Shown here piece by piece: positions 37,304 to 46,603 of a stretch of DNA of 64,000 nucleotides (position 1 is its first letter; each line of letters starts with the position of its first letter). Source of the stretch: Sipunculus nudus (Eukaryota > Annelida > Sipuncula > Golfingiida > Sipunculidae); contig JAPPUL010000089.1 of the NCBI GenBank assembly GCA_026874595.1, forward strand, positions 434,001-498,000, in the 5' to 3' direction. Position numbers and translations under genes: made by a program. Under the pieces are notes generated by a model, which saw only the letters and a list, made by a program, of their open reading frames with translations, had not been told where the DNA came from and ran no database searches.

Positions 37304-38152
37304 TTAGCCTCGTGATAAGATATTTGTTGCAGCTTCTGATATTTCTCTTGCGTTCTTTATTAATAATAAATCAGAATCCCTTCGCTCTATAACAAGTCGC
37401 ATTATCTTTATTACATTATCCAAAGTTCTTTTCTTTCGCTCTTCATTCTTATCAAAGTTTGATAATCTATAATTCAAATAACCTGTTAGATATATTACAC
37501 CCGCATATCCAAAATCTTTATTTATATCTGGTCCAACAAATTGAGCACCCTCTATTTTAGATTTATTACTTTGGAAATAGGTAAAGGCTATACTATAATA
37601 TACAGCAGCCTTCTTAAATAGTATGCTATAGATTAAGGCAAAACTATCGTTTTCATAGTGCTTTGCAATGTCTTTTGCAAGCCAGGCTCCCCGCAAAGCA
37701 CATAAGGCTTTTTTAAAGCCATATATTTTATCTTCATTTTCTTTTTTAGCATAACAGACTATCCCAAGTAAATAACTCAAAAAACCATGTTCTATATTTC
37801 TTCTTGTACTAAAACTAATATCGTTAAATAATCTATTAACAAGCTTTACACGATTTTGTTTATCTTCTTCAAGCAATATCTTTACATCATTGTTTTTAGG
37901 ATGTAAATCTTCTTTAAATGCAGCATAATAACATTTTGTACATACAAAAACTGAATATAAAATAGGGATAACTACTCCAAAACTCTCATGGGGTCTATAG
38001 TTTTGACGCAGTTCTAATGAAAGCCCATTCTCAAGCTTTTTTAAAGCTAGATTGTTAAGCTTTTCTAGGTGCATTATCGAATTACATATCGGACATATTT
38101 GAGTATCTCTTTTTGAGAATAGAGATGATATTATATCTTTACCATTTGGCAT
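37304..38152 (-). CDS. DUF2225 protein
   Basis: 282-residue cytoplasmic protein of the DUF2225 family. A zinc-like knuckle is seen at CPICNSIM (about residue 18) and CTKCYYAAFKEDL (about residue 72), joined by a strand-rich segment, followed by an all-helical part with TPR-like helices (AYFGL-type packing such as ERKKRTLDNVIKIMRLV). In spirochaetes and some Firmicutes such proteins are conserved but uncharacterised. Directly coupled to the next small gene. Confidence 0.75.
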   Translation of the reverse strand: MPNGKDIISSLFSKRDTQICPICNSIMHLEKLNNLALKKLENGLSLELRQNYRPHESFGVVIPILYSVFVCTKCYYAAFKEDLHPKNNDVKILLEEDKQNRVKLVNRLFNDISFSTRRNIEHGFLSYLLGIVCYAKKENEDKIYGFKKALCALRGAWLAKDIAKHYENDSFALIYSILFKKAAVYYSIAFTYFQSNKSKIEGAQFVGPDINKDFGYAGVIYLTGYLNYRLSNFDKNEERKKRTLDNVIKIMRLVIERRDSDLLLIKNAREISEAATNILSRG

Positions 38153-38243
38153 ATAAAGGTTTGTCCTCAGCTATATGTTATGTAACTTCATAAGCTTTTC
38201 TTAAAGTTCTTCTAATGTCTTATCTTTTTTGAGTAAAAAGTTG

Positions 38244-38756
38244 CTAGAAGATATTTATCAATTTATTTCCTTGCCCCTTGTATCTTATCGTCTTTTTAGC
38301 TTTACCTACTTCGTCGTATATTATAATATCCCATGCAATAACTTTTCCAACCTTGTTATAATATTCTATACTTTCAAGTTTCGTTTTATCTTTTGGCTCT
38401 CTTTTATATTTATATCTTGCTGAAGATACAAATTTTCCCTTCTCGAATAATTTGTAACGTAGTATCTTCCCAAACCTATTATAAAATACTTTGTAAAAGT
38501 GTCCTCTTTCGTTTTCTATTCTTTGTAATGTTGATATTATTTCTATAGCGTCTCCGCTTATTTCTCTTTTAAACTTGGTTTGCATATGACTAAATGTTTT
38601 GTTTGGGATTAATTCTCTTTTATGAAAGTATTTTACATACTCTTTATTCCTATCGCTTATAATCTTTTCTTTGCTTTTATTACTTTCTTCTGTACACGAT
38701 AACATAAATAATACCACTAGCGTTAGAACTAGTATTAACACTTTTGACTTGTTCAT
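38244..38756 (-). CDS. Predicted lipoprotein
   Basis: 170 residues with a Lys-containing start, a hydrophobic core and a lipobox-like LFMLSC (Cys at about residue 21), then a charged stretch and repeated aromatic strands (GHFYKVFYNRFGKILRYKLF, KGKFVSSARYKYK, SIEYYNKVGKVIAWDIIIYD) like MORN/antitoxin-type toxin-free Tyr-rich strands. The -3 residue is Met, tolerated in spirochaetal lipoboxes but not ideal. Function unknown. The 91 bases between it and the DUF2225 gene leave co-transcription open. Confidence 0.6.
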   Translation of the reverse strand: MNKSKVLILVLTLVVLFMLSCTEESNKSKEKIISDRNKEYVKYFHKRELIPNKTFSHMQTKFKREISGDAIEIISTLQRIENERGHFYKVFYNRFGKILRYKLFEKGKFVSSARYKYKREPKDKTKLESIEYYNKVGKVIAWDIIIYDEVGKAKKTIRYKGQGNKLINIF

Positions 38757-39005
38757 ACATCTACACCTTAATCTTATTCTTCTTTCTTATATATTTTCCT
38801 TACCCTTACGACTTATGCTCGGTTTGTAACTATATTTTTTTACCCTTATATTATCTGATTTAGCCGAATTTTATATTAATCCATAAACTTGTTATTTTAA
38901 ATTATTGCATTTTAATCTATATTTTCTTACTTTTCTTACTCTATTATCTCATTTTCTATTGGCTCATTTACGTTTTTTTTAATTTAATATTCTAATTAAC
39001 AAAAA

Positions 39006-39089
39006 GCCCAGGTGGTGGAATTGGTAGACACGCTAGCTTGAGGGGCTAGTGAGGACTCCCTCATGCCGGTTCAAGTCCGGCTCTGGGCA
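39006..39089 (+). tRNA. tRNA-Leu (anticodon GAG)
   Basis: Type II tRNA with a long variable arm. Acceptor GCCCAGG pairs with TCTGGGC (one G-U), the anticodon stem CTAGC/GCTAG encloses TTGAGGG giving GAG, and the T arm is GCCGGTTCAAGTCCGGC. Discriminator A at 39089; CCA is not encoded. The 249 bases before it, back to the lipoprotein gene, show only AT-rich sequence. Confidence 0.95.
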
Positions 39090-39107
39090 AAAAATAAAAC
39101 TGTATCT

Positions 39108-41006
39108 TTAGGGCTTTATATTATTTAGCACCTTCTCATTATCAAGTGCTTCTTCAAGTGCTTCTTTATGTCCCTCTTTTATGTTAGCAAGAACCCTTAT
39201 AAGCTTCTTTTTTAACTTAAGTATTGCCTGTTTTTCTTTTTCAAGATTTATATTAGCTTCATTTAGCTTAATTAGTTTTGTTTGGTTTTCGTTTATTAGC
39301 CCGGATAAGGATTTATTTTTACTTGCAAGCGATTTTTGTTCCTCAAGTAGTTTTGACTTCTCTCGTTCAAGAGATTTTAACTTTGTATTTAATTCCTTTT
39401 CAAGTTTTTGTAGTTTTGTATCTTTTTTAGATAAGGTATTTGCATATATATTTTGTGATTCTTCCTGTTTCTTTAAAGTCTCTTTTTCCTGTGAAAGCTT
39501 TAAACGGTCTAATTCATAGTCTTTCTCTTTCTCATTTAACTCCTTTTCAAGTTTTTGTAGTTTGTCTCTTAGTTTGTCTATAGCTATTTGATAATCTCTA
39601 AGTTCTTTATCCTTCTTTTCTAGCTTATCTTCCCTTAAACTAAGTTCCTTACGCCTGCCAGATAGCAAGGCAAGTTCATTTGCTAGTTTCTTCTCTTGTG
39701 ATACTGTATCCTGTAAACGCTTTTCTAAACTCTTTTTTATATTTTCTAGTTCTGTTGACTTTTTAGATACAATCTCAATCTCTTTGCTAATACGTTTTTC
39801 CCTATCTACTATATGTTTTGGGGTTATAAATGCACGCTTATCCTTTATCTGTCCCAGCTCTACCTTTACATCCGTTACTTCCTCTATTGAATTCGTTTTG
39901 TAAGTTATCATATATTGTGTATTTATAATATCTCTTATTTTGTCATATAATTCTTTAATCTCCTCTCGCTCTCCCGTTTTAAATAGTATTCCATGGGTCT
40001 GTCTTGTTATCTTTTTTAGAGTCTCTATATCAGCCTTGCTGCCAAATGCTATAGCAAATATAGGTATTGCCAGTTGATTTGCGGCGTGTATGCCATCATC
40101 AAAGGTTATAGATTTTAACGATGTGTTTATTGTTCCTCTTGTGTCATTATTCCCATCTGTAAGTAATATTACAGCCTTTATTCCTCCTCCAAGCTGAAGC
40201 TCCTTAACAGCATTAAATAGTACAGCATATAAGGCTGTTGAACCTTTGGCATTTAGATTTCTTATTTGTGCAATTGCACTTTCGTTTGTTCCAAGCAAAT
40301 GTAAATCACCGTCAAAGGCGATAACCCGGATTATATCGTTGTCCTGGCTTTGGTTTATGAACTCTACTGCTGCATTTTTTGCATATTCTAGAGTTTGTAT
40401 CTTTTCTTTTCCCTCAAGCGACATCGAACGACTCTTATCTAGTGCCAGTACAACATTAAGAGGTTTTATCTTTTTATTCTTATCTATATTCTTTTTAAGC
40501 TCTATCTTTAAAATATTCTTTTTAGGTATTGTAAAACCGTTTTCTTCTATTCTAAATAAATCAGGGTTTACGACAAGAGGATTGCCAGCTTCATCTGTAA
40601 CGCTTACTACTATAGTTATTTCTGGGAAATGTGAATTGTCTATTTGACTTATTTTAACTTTGAAATTTGTAGTTTTTATATTTGTCTTAGGATTTAATGC
40701 CTGGACTTTTGTTGTTATTATCCCTTCTTTTTTTATGTACTCTATGTCTGATTTATATGTTTTACTCTTTTCAAGTTTTTTAAATTCATAGTCTAATCCA
40801 AAACCATCTTTTTTATCTGTCTTTGTAAGATTCTTTTTATTCTGAGTCTCATTCTGAGTCTCATGCCCACAACCACCAAATATTAATATAAAGCTTAGTA
40901 TTGCATATATATGTATTTTCCTTAACTTGCCTATTCTACCTGCTGTCATTCTTATATTTATCCTCTTTCCTTTATCTTTTCCTTTATCTAATTGTATTAA
41001 CCCCAT
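39108..41006 (-). CDS. VWA-domain lipoprotein with coiled-coil tail
   Basis: 632-residue chain; the likely start is the internal ATG giving MTAGRIGKLRKIHIYAIL, which makes a proper signal with lipobox FGGC. Then about 80 charged residues, a strand domain (residues 110-180) and a von Willebrand A domain from about 185: VVLALDKSRSMSLEGKEK has the DxSxS metal-binding site and KAVILLTDGNND a second. Residues about 400-620 are heptad-rich coiled coil (KLEKELNEKEKDYELDRLK and similar). Probably lipid-anchored in the envelope, holding partner proteins. A 12-base duplication (40841-40864) gives ETQNETQN just after the lipid site. Confidence 0.78.
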   Translation of the reverse strand: MGLIQLDKGKDKGKRINIRMTAGRIGKLRKIHIYAILSFILIFGGCGHETQNETQNKKNLTKTDKKDGFGLDYEFKKLEKSKTYKSDIEYIKKEGIITTKVQALNPKTNIKTTNFKVKISQIDNSHFPEITIVVSVTDEAGNPLVVNPDLFRIEENGFTIPKKNILKIELKKNIDKNKKIKPLNVVLALDKSRSMSLEGKEKIQTLEYAKNAAVEFINQSQDNDIIRVIAFDGDLHLLGTNESAIAQIRNLNAKGSTALYAVLFNAVKELQLGGGIKAVILLTDGNNDTRGTINTSLKSITFDDGIHAANQLAIPIFAIAFGSKADIETLKKITRQTHGILFKTGEREEIKELYDKIRDIINTQYMITYKTNSIEEVTDVKVELGQIKDKRAFITPKHIVDREKRISKEIEIVSKKSTELENIKKSLEKRLQDTVSQEKKLANELALLSGRRKELSLREDKLEKKDKELRDYQIAIDKLRDKLQKLEKELNEKEKDYELDRLKLSQEKETLKKQEESQNIYANTLSKKDTKLQKLEKELNTKLKSLEREKSKLLEEQKSLASKNKSLSGLINENQTKLIKLNEANINLEKEKQAILKLKKKLIRVLANIKEGHKEALEEALDNEKVLNNIKP

Positions 41007-41100
41007 ATACTTAAATATTAAGTATATATTTATACTTAAATAATGCTTCTATAAACATTATTACTAATTTTGTAAAAAAAGCTTCAAAAATATTTCTTTA

Positions 41101-41134
41101 TATTCAATATGTCCCCAATATTCAATATGTCCCC
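41101..41134. repeat. 18-base tandem duplication between holB and VWA gene
   Basis: TATTCAATATGTCCCCAA is followed at once by TATTCAATATGTCCCC (41101-41118, 41119-41134), directly after the holB stop. No hairpin is formed; the rest of the 131-base spacer is AT-rich. Confidence 0.88.
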
Positions 41135-41137
41135 ATG

Positions 41138-42433
41138 CTAAATCATACGCTCCTTTTCTAAGCATAGATTATAACTTCTAGAAAGTCCAATTAGAAAAGA
41201 GCTTAGACTTAGTCCTGCGTTTATATTATAGCTTCTTAGGTCCCTTACTATGTTTGTTGCATATTCTACATGCTCATCTAGTTGCTTGTCTGCAAGATAT
41301 GACAAATATAAACTACTTCCTTTCTCTTCAGTTAGCAAAATATTGCGTTTCCTTTCTTTTGCTACTATAAATACTTTGATTATATTCTCTAAAAAAAGCT
41401 CTATTGACGATTCTTTTAATATTTTATCTGTTAGTCTAAAAATGGCATCTCCTTTTTGATAATTTAATGCGACCTCATCAAAAAACTCATAAACTAAATC
41501 AAGCGTGCTGTCTTTGTAAAAGTAGTCCCATACGCTTTTGACGTCATCTTTTATTTCATCCTCTTTTATTTCATCCTCTATCATAAACTCATTCTTAAGA
41601 ATTAACTTAATAAGCTCCTTATTTTTTGGCGGGAAATGAATCTTTGTTGCACGTGAGCTTATAGTTGGAATTATTTTGCTTATCTCAGCAGTTATTAGTA
41701 TTATAATATTGCCATTGGGAGGCTCTTCAATTCCCTTTAAAAGAGCATTTGCACCCTCAAGCTTCAGGTTATACGTATCATATATTATTACTACTCTAAA
41801 TCTTGCTTCTTTGGTTTTGGTATAAAGTTTCTTTAAAACATCCTTTACGTGCTCAAGACCAATGTTATCATTCTTAAACGTTGTTTCTATCTCATCTACT
41901 AACTTTATAAGTTTTGTAAGTTTTTTCTCTATGTCTTTCCTTTCTAAAGAGTTTATATCAGAGTCTAAAAACATTTGAGCATCGTTTATCTTTTCATCAA
42001 GACCCTTAAGACCCTTTTTCAAAGCACTTTTATCATTCAAATATCTATTTACAAGACTATTAAAATAAAAACTGCTTTTTATAAACAATTTAGAATTTGG
42101 GTGTTGGATTTTGGGGTTTTCGCTGCTTTGAGCCTTAAGTCGTTCTTTTAGTGTTTCAAGTAAGATTAGTATTTTGTTTTTATTTATATTTGTATTTAGA
42201 GTTATTAGATCTGGATGGATAGAAGAATTTATCTTTTTGCAGCTTGGGCACGTGTTACAAAAGTCAAAATCTAACTTATGGCAATTTAGAGCTTTGGCAA
42301 TAGAATAAGCAAAATGTAACTTACCGCTGTTTTTAACTCCGTGAAATAACAAAGTTGTGGTTTTAAGGTTTTTTATATTATATATTAAACCCTTTTGGCT
42401 TACTGAGTTTAATAATAGAGAATCAAGTCCCAT
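41138..42433 (-). CDS. holB: DNA polymerase III delta-prime subunit (HolB-like)
   Basis: Clamp-loader AAA+ subunit. LLFHGVKNSGKLHFAYSIAK (about residues 29-48) is the P-loop region, with the usual T/S of GKT replaced by Leu, so ATP binding is doubtful, as in other delta-prime subunits. A zinc module CNTCPSCKKI follows HKLDFDF. The sensor region shows EGANALLKGIEEPPNGNIIILI and IISKIIPTISSRA with the Ser-Arg finger. About 110 residues (100-200) of charged helical insert separate the zinc module from the core, making it 431 residues instead of about 330. A 15-base duplication (41549-41578) produces DEIKEDEIKDD. Confidence 0.82.
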   Translation of the reverse strand: MGLDSLLLNSVSQKGLIYNIKNLKTTTLLFHGVKNSGKLHFAYSIAKALNCHKLDFDFCNTCPSCKKINSSIHPDLITLNTNINKNKILILLETLKERLKAQSSENPKIQHPNSKLFIKSSFYFNSLVNRYLNDKSALKKGLKGLDEKINDAQMFLDSDINSLERKDIEKKLTKLIKLVDEIETTFKNDNIGLEHVKDVLKKLYTKTKEARFRVVIIYDTYNLKLEGANALLKGIEEPPNGNIIILITAEISKIIPTISSRATKIHFPPKNKELIKLILKNEFMIEDEIKEDEIKDDVKSVWDYFYKDSTLDLVYEFFDEVALNYQKGDAIFRLTDKILKESSIELFLENIIKVFIVAKERKRNILLTEEKGSSLYLSYLADKQLDEHVEYATNIVRDLRSYNINAGLSLSSFLIGLSRSYNLCLEKERMI

Positions 42434-42618
42434 AGGTCTTTTAGTTGCACCACCTTGTTTTTAGTAAATAAATAAAAATTAAAATCTAATAATAAAGAGG
42501 CAATAATTTTATATATATTTTACCTAAGATTTAATTGTCCTTATCCTATGAATGTATTAATATGTTTTATAAACGTGTTTACTAAATGGCTTTTTTTATT
42601 AAGGATATTGTAAGATAA

Positions 42619-43443
42619 ATGAGATATCAAACTCAAGGTTATGGATCTATAGGTATAGGTCCTGGGGGAATGACTCCAGGAGTTAAGATAATATTGCTAA
42701 GTACGGTAGGATTATATGTATTACAACATATGCTACCGATTCTTATGGATTTATTTGTACTTAGACCTATTGGTTCAGGTGCCTTTTTGCCTTGGCAACC
42801 TTTAACATATATGTTTATTCATGCTCCTATGCCGGGGGTATTTCATATACTATTTAATATGTTTGCGTTTTGGATGTTTGGAGTATCATATGAACGAGAG
42901 TTTGGCAGGAATCGTTTATTTGCCCTGTACTTTTCATCTGGTATTTTGACGGGAGTGGTATATGCAATATTCGTGAACTTTGGGGGGCTTATTGGGGCAT
43001 CTGCTGGGGTATATGCAATATTAGTCTCCTTTGCCTATTTTTGGCCGAATTCTCTTATATTCATTTTTGGACTAATACCGGTACGGGCTAAATATTTGGT
43101 AATAGGACTTATGGCTTTTGGTCTTTTTGCATCTTTTAGTGGAGGGGGGGACAACACAGCCCACTTTGCACATGTTCTTGGGGCAGTATTTGGGTTTATA
43201 TTCTTACAAATAGTTCATAAGCGATATCGTCTTTTTGGTTCATTTATGCGTGGCGTTACAGATAAGAAGGAAGATATAAGATACAGGCTGAATGTTAGGA
43301 GGGAGGAGAAGATTATAGATAAAGAGGAGTTGACGCAAGAGAAAATAGATGAGCTTTTAGCAAAGGTTTCAAAAGATGGGATATCATCGCTTACAAAGAA
43401 GGAAAGAGAATTTCTTGATAGGGCAAGCAAAGGCTATAGATGA
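42619..43443 (+). CDS. Rhomboid-family intramembrane serine protease
   Basis: 274 residues, six membrane segments. Conserved marks: PWQPLTYMFIHA, GVFHILFNMFAFWMFG with HxxxN, the catalytic GASAGVYAI (Ser about residue 134) and HFAHVLGAVFGFIF with the catalytic His. The N-terminal about 20 residues are Gly/Tyr/Gln-rich and the C-terminal about 70 are a charged cytosolic tail ending in LTKKEREFLDRASKG, as in many bacterial GlpG-like proteins. Substrate unknown. The next gene begins 27 bases on. Confidence 0.87.
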   Translation: MRYQTQGYGSIGIGPGGMTPGVKIILLSTVGLYVLQHMLPILMDLFVLRPIGSGAFLPWQPLTYMFIHAPMPGVFHILFNMFAFWMFGVSYEREFGRNRLFALYFSSGILTGVVYAIFVNFGGLIGASAGVYAILVSFAYFWPNSLIFIFGLIPVRAKYLVIGLMAFGLFASFSGGGDNTAHFAHVLGAVFGFIFLQIVHKRYRLFGSFMRGVTDKKEDIRYRLNVRREEKIIDKEELTQEKIDELLAKVSKDGISSLTKKEREFLDRASKGYR

Positions 43444-43470
43444 TATTTGGATTAAGGATAGGGGATTTGG

Positions 43471-44442
43471 ATGTATAATATAGTTTGTTTTTCCTTGATG
43501 CTTTTGGTCGTGCATTCCGCTAATAATCTATATGGAAATGTTTTGGGAAGAGAGTATCCTACTAAGAGTCCTGAGGGGGAAAGAGGGCTTAGAGGAGGAT
43601 ACCAAGGAGCTGAGAATGTTCTTATTGAGAATGTTCTTATTAAGATAAAAAGGGGCGATGCAAAGATATTAAAAACAATATCTTATAAAGCTCTGCGATT
43701 AGTTTTAGACTATAGTTATAGTAACTCTAGATATAAAGATTTATATGAAAGGCGAGGAAAAGTAGTTAACTCATTATTAAAAGGGCTTTTTAATAATGAG
43801 CCTCGAGTATTGTTGCTTTGTATAGAGCTACTTAATTTGATGAAACCGGATCGTTTTATGGAGCCTGAGGTTTCATTGCTATACGAACGTTTTAGTAAAG
43901 AGTCATATTATCGTTTTGCAAGTAAGAATTTTTTTTATAGTCCTGTGGTTTTAGGTGGTGGTACGGGAGAGGGTGTAGGTGGAGGCAAGCGAGCTTGTAA
44001 TGATTGTTATGAGTATAGGGATCTTTTTGGGGCAGTTGGGATAAAGAGTATATCTTCTGAGGTGTTGAAATTATATAAGTATGTAAAAAGAGATAAATAT
44101 GTTTATGAGATGCTAAAGAAGGACCCACAATTATTGAGTAAGATAAAAAAGACAGATTTTGCGATACTGCAAGAGCAGATAGGTAATGAGCCAGATGAGC
44201 TAATACCTTTACGTTCTTTTAAGACAACTGATTTCATATCGAAGGAAAATATAAGGGTAATGGTAAATGGTCTTGCAAATAAGAATTTGGTAGTCCGTCG
44301 GGAGTGCGCGTTGTTTCTGGTTAATTATTATAGATATAATGCATTTCGCCTTAACCTATATTATCGTAATATAATATTAAAAGCGCTTAAGAGTGCCTAT
44401 AGGGATAATATAATAGCCAAGAAGAGCCTTACATTAAGGTAA
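43471..44442 (+). CDS. Exported helical-repeat protein, function unknown
   Basis: 323 residues. A short signal peptide (YNIVCFSLMLLVVHSANNLYG) precedes a variable Gly/Glu stretch and then helix-rich sequence resembling HEAT/ARM repeats (LRLVLDYSYSNSRYKDLYE, LLLCIELLNLMKPDRF, NIRVMVNGLANKNLVVRRECA). A lone CNDC pair sits near residue 174. An exact 15-base duplication (43612-43641) yields ENVLIENVLI. It follows the rhomboid gene and may be a partner or substrate. The last 9 bases overlap the convergent MTHFR gene. Confidence 0.6.
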   Translation: MYNIVCFSLMLLVVHSANNLYGNVLGREYPTKSPEGERGLRGGYQGAENVLIENVLIKIKRGDAKILKTISYKALRLVLDYSYSNSRYKDLYERRGKVVNSLLKGLFNNEPRVLLLCIELLNLMKPDRFMEPEVSLLYERFSKESYYRFASKNFFYSPVVLGGGTGEGVGGGKRACNDCYEYRDLFGAVGIKSISSEVLKLYKYVKRDKYVYEMLKKDPQLLSKIKKTDFAILQEQIGNEPDELIPLRSFKTTDFISKENIRVMVNGLANKNLVVRRECALFLVNYYRYNAFRLNLYYRNIILKALKSAYRDNIIAKKSLTLR

Positions 44443-46344
44443 AATATCTTGTAATACTAAGATAGCAAGTTCAACATTGCCAAAAGGAGCGCTTACTTGA
44501 ATCCCAGCAACTTTATCTTTAATAGTTTTAGCAGTATTATTTGCGATAATAATGCCCTGCTGTCTGCCCTCTTCCTTACTCTTTTTCGATGCAATATACA
44601 TTTTCTCCATAATGTCCTTAGCTACAAAAACACCCGGGACTTCATTTTGCATAAAAAGAGCATTACGATAGCTAACTAAAGGCCATACCCCAGCTATTAT
44701 GGGAATTTTAATATTAAGCTTTTTAAGTTTGTCAAGAAAGTTAATTAAAATGGTAGTATTAAAAATAGGTTGAGTAATAGTAAACTCAGCACCAGCTTCT
44801 ACCTTTTTATGAAACTTATCAATCTCATATTCAATGTCATAAGCACCAGGATTAACGCCAACACCCTTAAAATAAGCAGTTGGTTTAGACATAGAGTTAG
44901 AGCCGATATCAAAGCCCTTGTTTAGGTTAGTAACTATTTTTGTAAGGCCAATGGAATCAAGATCAAATACAGGTGTAGCCTCGGGGTAATCACCCATTTT
45001 AGGAGGGTCGCCAGTTACTATAAGGACATTATGTAAGCCGCTTGCGTAGGCACCAAGGAGATCTGACTGCATACCTAGTATGTTTCTATCCCGACAAGTA
45101 TAATGCATAATGGTTTCCATACCTGTATTTTGCTCGATTATAAGCGAAACGAGTAATGCACTAAGACGAGATGAGGCTCTTGGTCCGTCTGGTATATTTA
45201 TTGCATCTATTCCTTTAGATTTAAGGTAGTTTGCTTTCTCAATAGTTTTTTTAGTATTTGGTCCTTTAGGAGGGGTTAGCTCTACTGTCGTTATGAACTT
45301 GCCATTATAAAGTTTACTTGCAAGAAGGGACTTATCTTTTTGTGCAATAATCTCATGCTTTGGAATATCATTTACAGGTTTATTATTTTTAGTGTTGCTT
45401 ACTTTTAGGTCTATTTTTTTATTTTTGGTCTCATTTGAAGCCTCATTTAAAGTTAATAAAGATTTAATATAAGCTTTCATTTCCCTTATATGAGAAGGAG
45501 TAGTCCCACAACAGCCACCAATTATCTTAGCTCCGGATACAATTAAGTTTTTAGCATGTGTGGCAAAGTCTTGTGGGGTATCAAAATGTATTAATCTATT
45601 ATCAAATACTTTTGGTAATCCGGTATTGGGCTGGGCTATAATATCTTTTTTAGTATACTTTTTCATTAGTTTAACACTAACTGCGGCCTGAGGAGCTCCT
45701 ATACCACAGTTTATCCCAATTACATGAGCGTTTGACTTATCTAGTTTAGTAGTAAATCGTTGAGCAGACTCGCCAAGGTAAGGTGAGATGCCGTCTTTTA
45801 ATGTAAGCTGTGCAACAATATCCAAAGAACTTTCTTTAGATATAGTTTCTATTGCAAGAAGCAGTTCATGTAGATATGCAAAAGTCTCAAGTATAAAAAA
45901 GTCAACGCCACCCTTTTCAAGTAAGTTTGCATGTAAAGCAAAGTTTTTAATAGCTTCGTCTTTTGCCCTTTTGCCATAAGGACAAATGGTATCGATTATA
46001 AGAGGGCCAATTGAGCCTGCAACGAGAACATCTTTATCTTTAGCAATATCTTTGGCAGCATCTTTAGCTATTTTGACTCCTTCTAAGTTTATATCTTTTG
46101 CTTTATCCGAAAGTCCATACCAAGTAAGGTTTATGGGGTTTGCTGCGAATGTATTAGTAGTTATAAAGTCAGAGCCTGCATTTATGTATTCTTTATGTAT
46201 TTCTTCAATGAGTTTAGGATTTGCTATATTAATCTCTTCAAAACTTCTTTTAGCATAAACTCCTTTTTGGTAAAGTAAAGTACCGATTGCCCCATCAGCA
46301 AGAACATGTTTTTTGTTTATTAATAAATCTTTTAACTTTGACAC
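44434..46344 (-). CDS. Fused homocysteine S-methyltransferase / methylenetetrahydrofolate reductase
   Basis: 636-residue two-domain enzyme of the YitJ type. Residues 1-295 are a Hcy-binding/BHMT-like domain: LADGAIGTLLYQKG, DFITTNTFAANP, VIGINCGIGAP with zinc Cys, and GAKIIGGCCGTTPSHIRE with the CC pair. After a linker of about 50 residues, residues 345-636 are an MTHFR (MetF) barrel: GKFITTVELTPPKGPNTKK, AINIPDGPRAS, MHYTCRDRN, VLIVTGDPPKMGDYPEAT and GAEFTITQPIFN. It couples making 5-methyl-THF to methyl transfer onto homocysteine, giving methionine. Whether the first domain uses methyl-THF directly or another donor is unsure. Confidence 0.9.
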   Translation of the reverse strand: MSKLKDLLINKKHVLADGAIGTLLYQKGVYAKRSFEEINIANPKLIEEIHKEYINAGSDFITTNTFAANPINLTWYGLSDKAKDINLEGVKIAKDAAKDIAKDKDVLVAGSIGPLIIDTICPYGKRAKDEAIKNFALHANLLEKGGVDFFILETFAYLHELLLAIETISKESSLDIVAQLTLKDGISPYLGESAQRFTTKLDKSNAHVIGINCGIGAPQAAVSVKLMKKYTKKDIIAQPNTGLPKVFDNRLIHFDTPQDFATHAKNLIVSGAKIIGGCCGTTPSHIREMKAYIKSLLTLNEASNETKNKKIDLKVSNTKNNKPVNDIPKHEIIAQKDKSLLASKLYNGKFITTVELTPPKGPNTKKTIEKANYLKSKGIDAINIPDGPRASSRLSALLVSLIIEQNTGMETIMHYTCRDRNILGMQSDLLGAYASGLHNVLIVTGDPPKMGDYPEATPVFDLDSIGLTKIVTNLNKGFDIGSNSMSKPTAYFKGVGVNPGAYDIEYEIDKFHKKVEAGAEFTITQPIFNTTILINFLDKLKKLNIKIPIIAGVWPLVSYRNALFMQNEVPGVFVAKDIMEKMYIASKKSKEEGRQQGIIIANNTAKTIKDKVAGIQVSAPFGNVELAILVLQDILP

Positions 46345-46484
46345 TAAAACCTCATCGCTTTAATATGTAAGTAAGTCTAAATAGAAAGGGCTATAAAGTC
46401 AATTAAAAAGGCTTTATGTAGCTTAATGAGCCTAAGGCTATGTTTTTATTATATATATATATTTTTATCTTGTCGTATTATGTT

Positions 46485-46512
46485 TTGATAGCTATCCTTA
46501 ACATATTATAAA
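46485..46512 (+). promoter_or_regulatory. Likely promoter for the PilZ gene
   Basis: TTGATA (46485-46490), 16 bases, TATAAA (46507-46512), about 35 bases before a strong GGAGG at 46543-46547. The rest of the 206-base region back to the MTHFR gene is AT-rich with an ATATATATAT run and no gene. Confidence 0.5.
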
Positions 46513-46603
46513 TGGTTTTATTTTGATAGATCGTATACTTACGGAGGAATGAGCCATTAGCGTAATAGAAAAGACCCGTCTTATTAAAAATAGAGATTAT
46601 ATA

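Noticed and set aside
46451-46469. AT dinucleotide run as a regulatory repeat
   Set aside because: Short simple repeat in an AT-rich spacer, not placed at a promoter box; no evidence of function.
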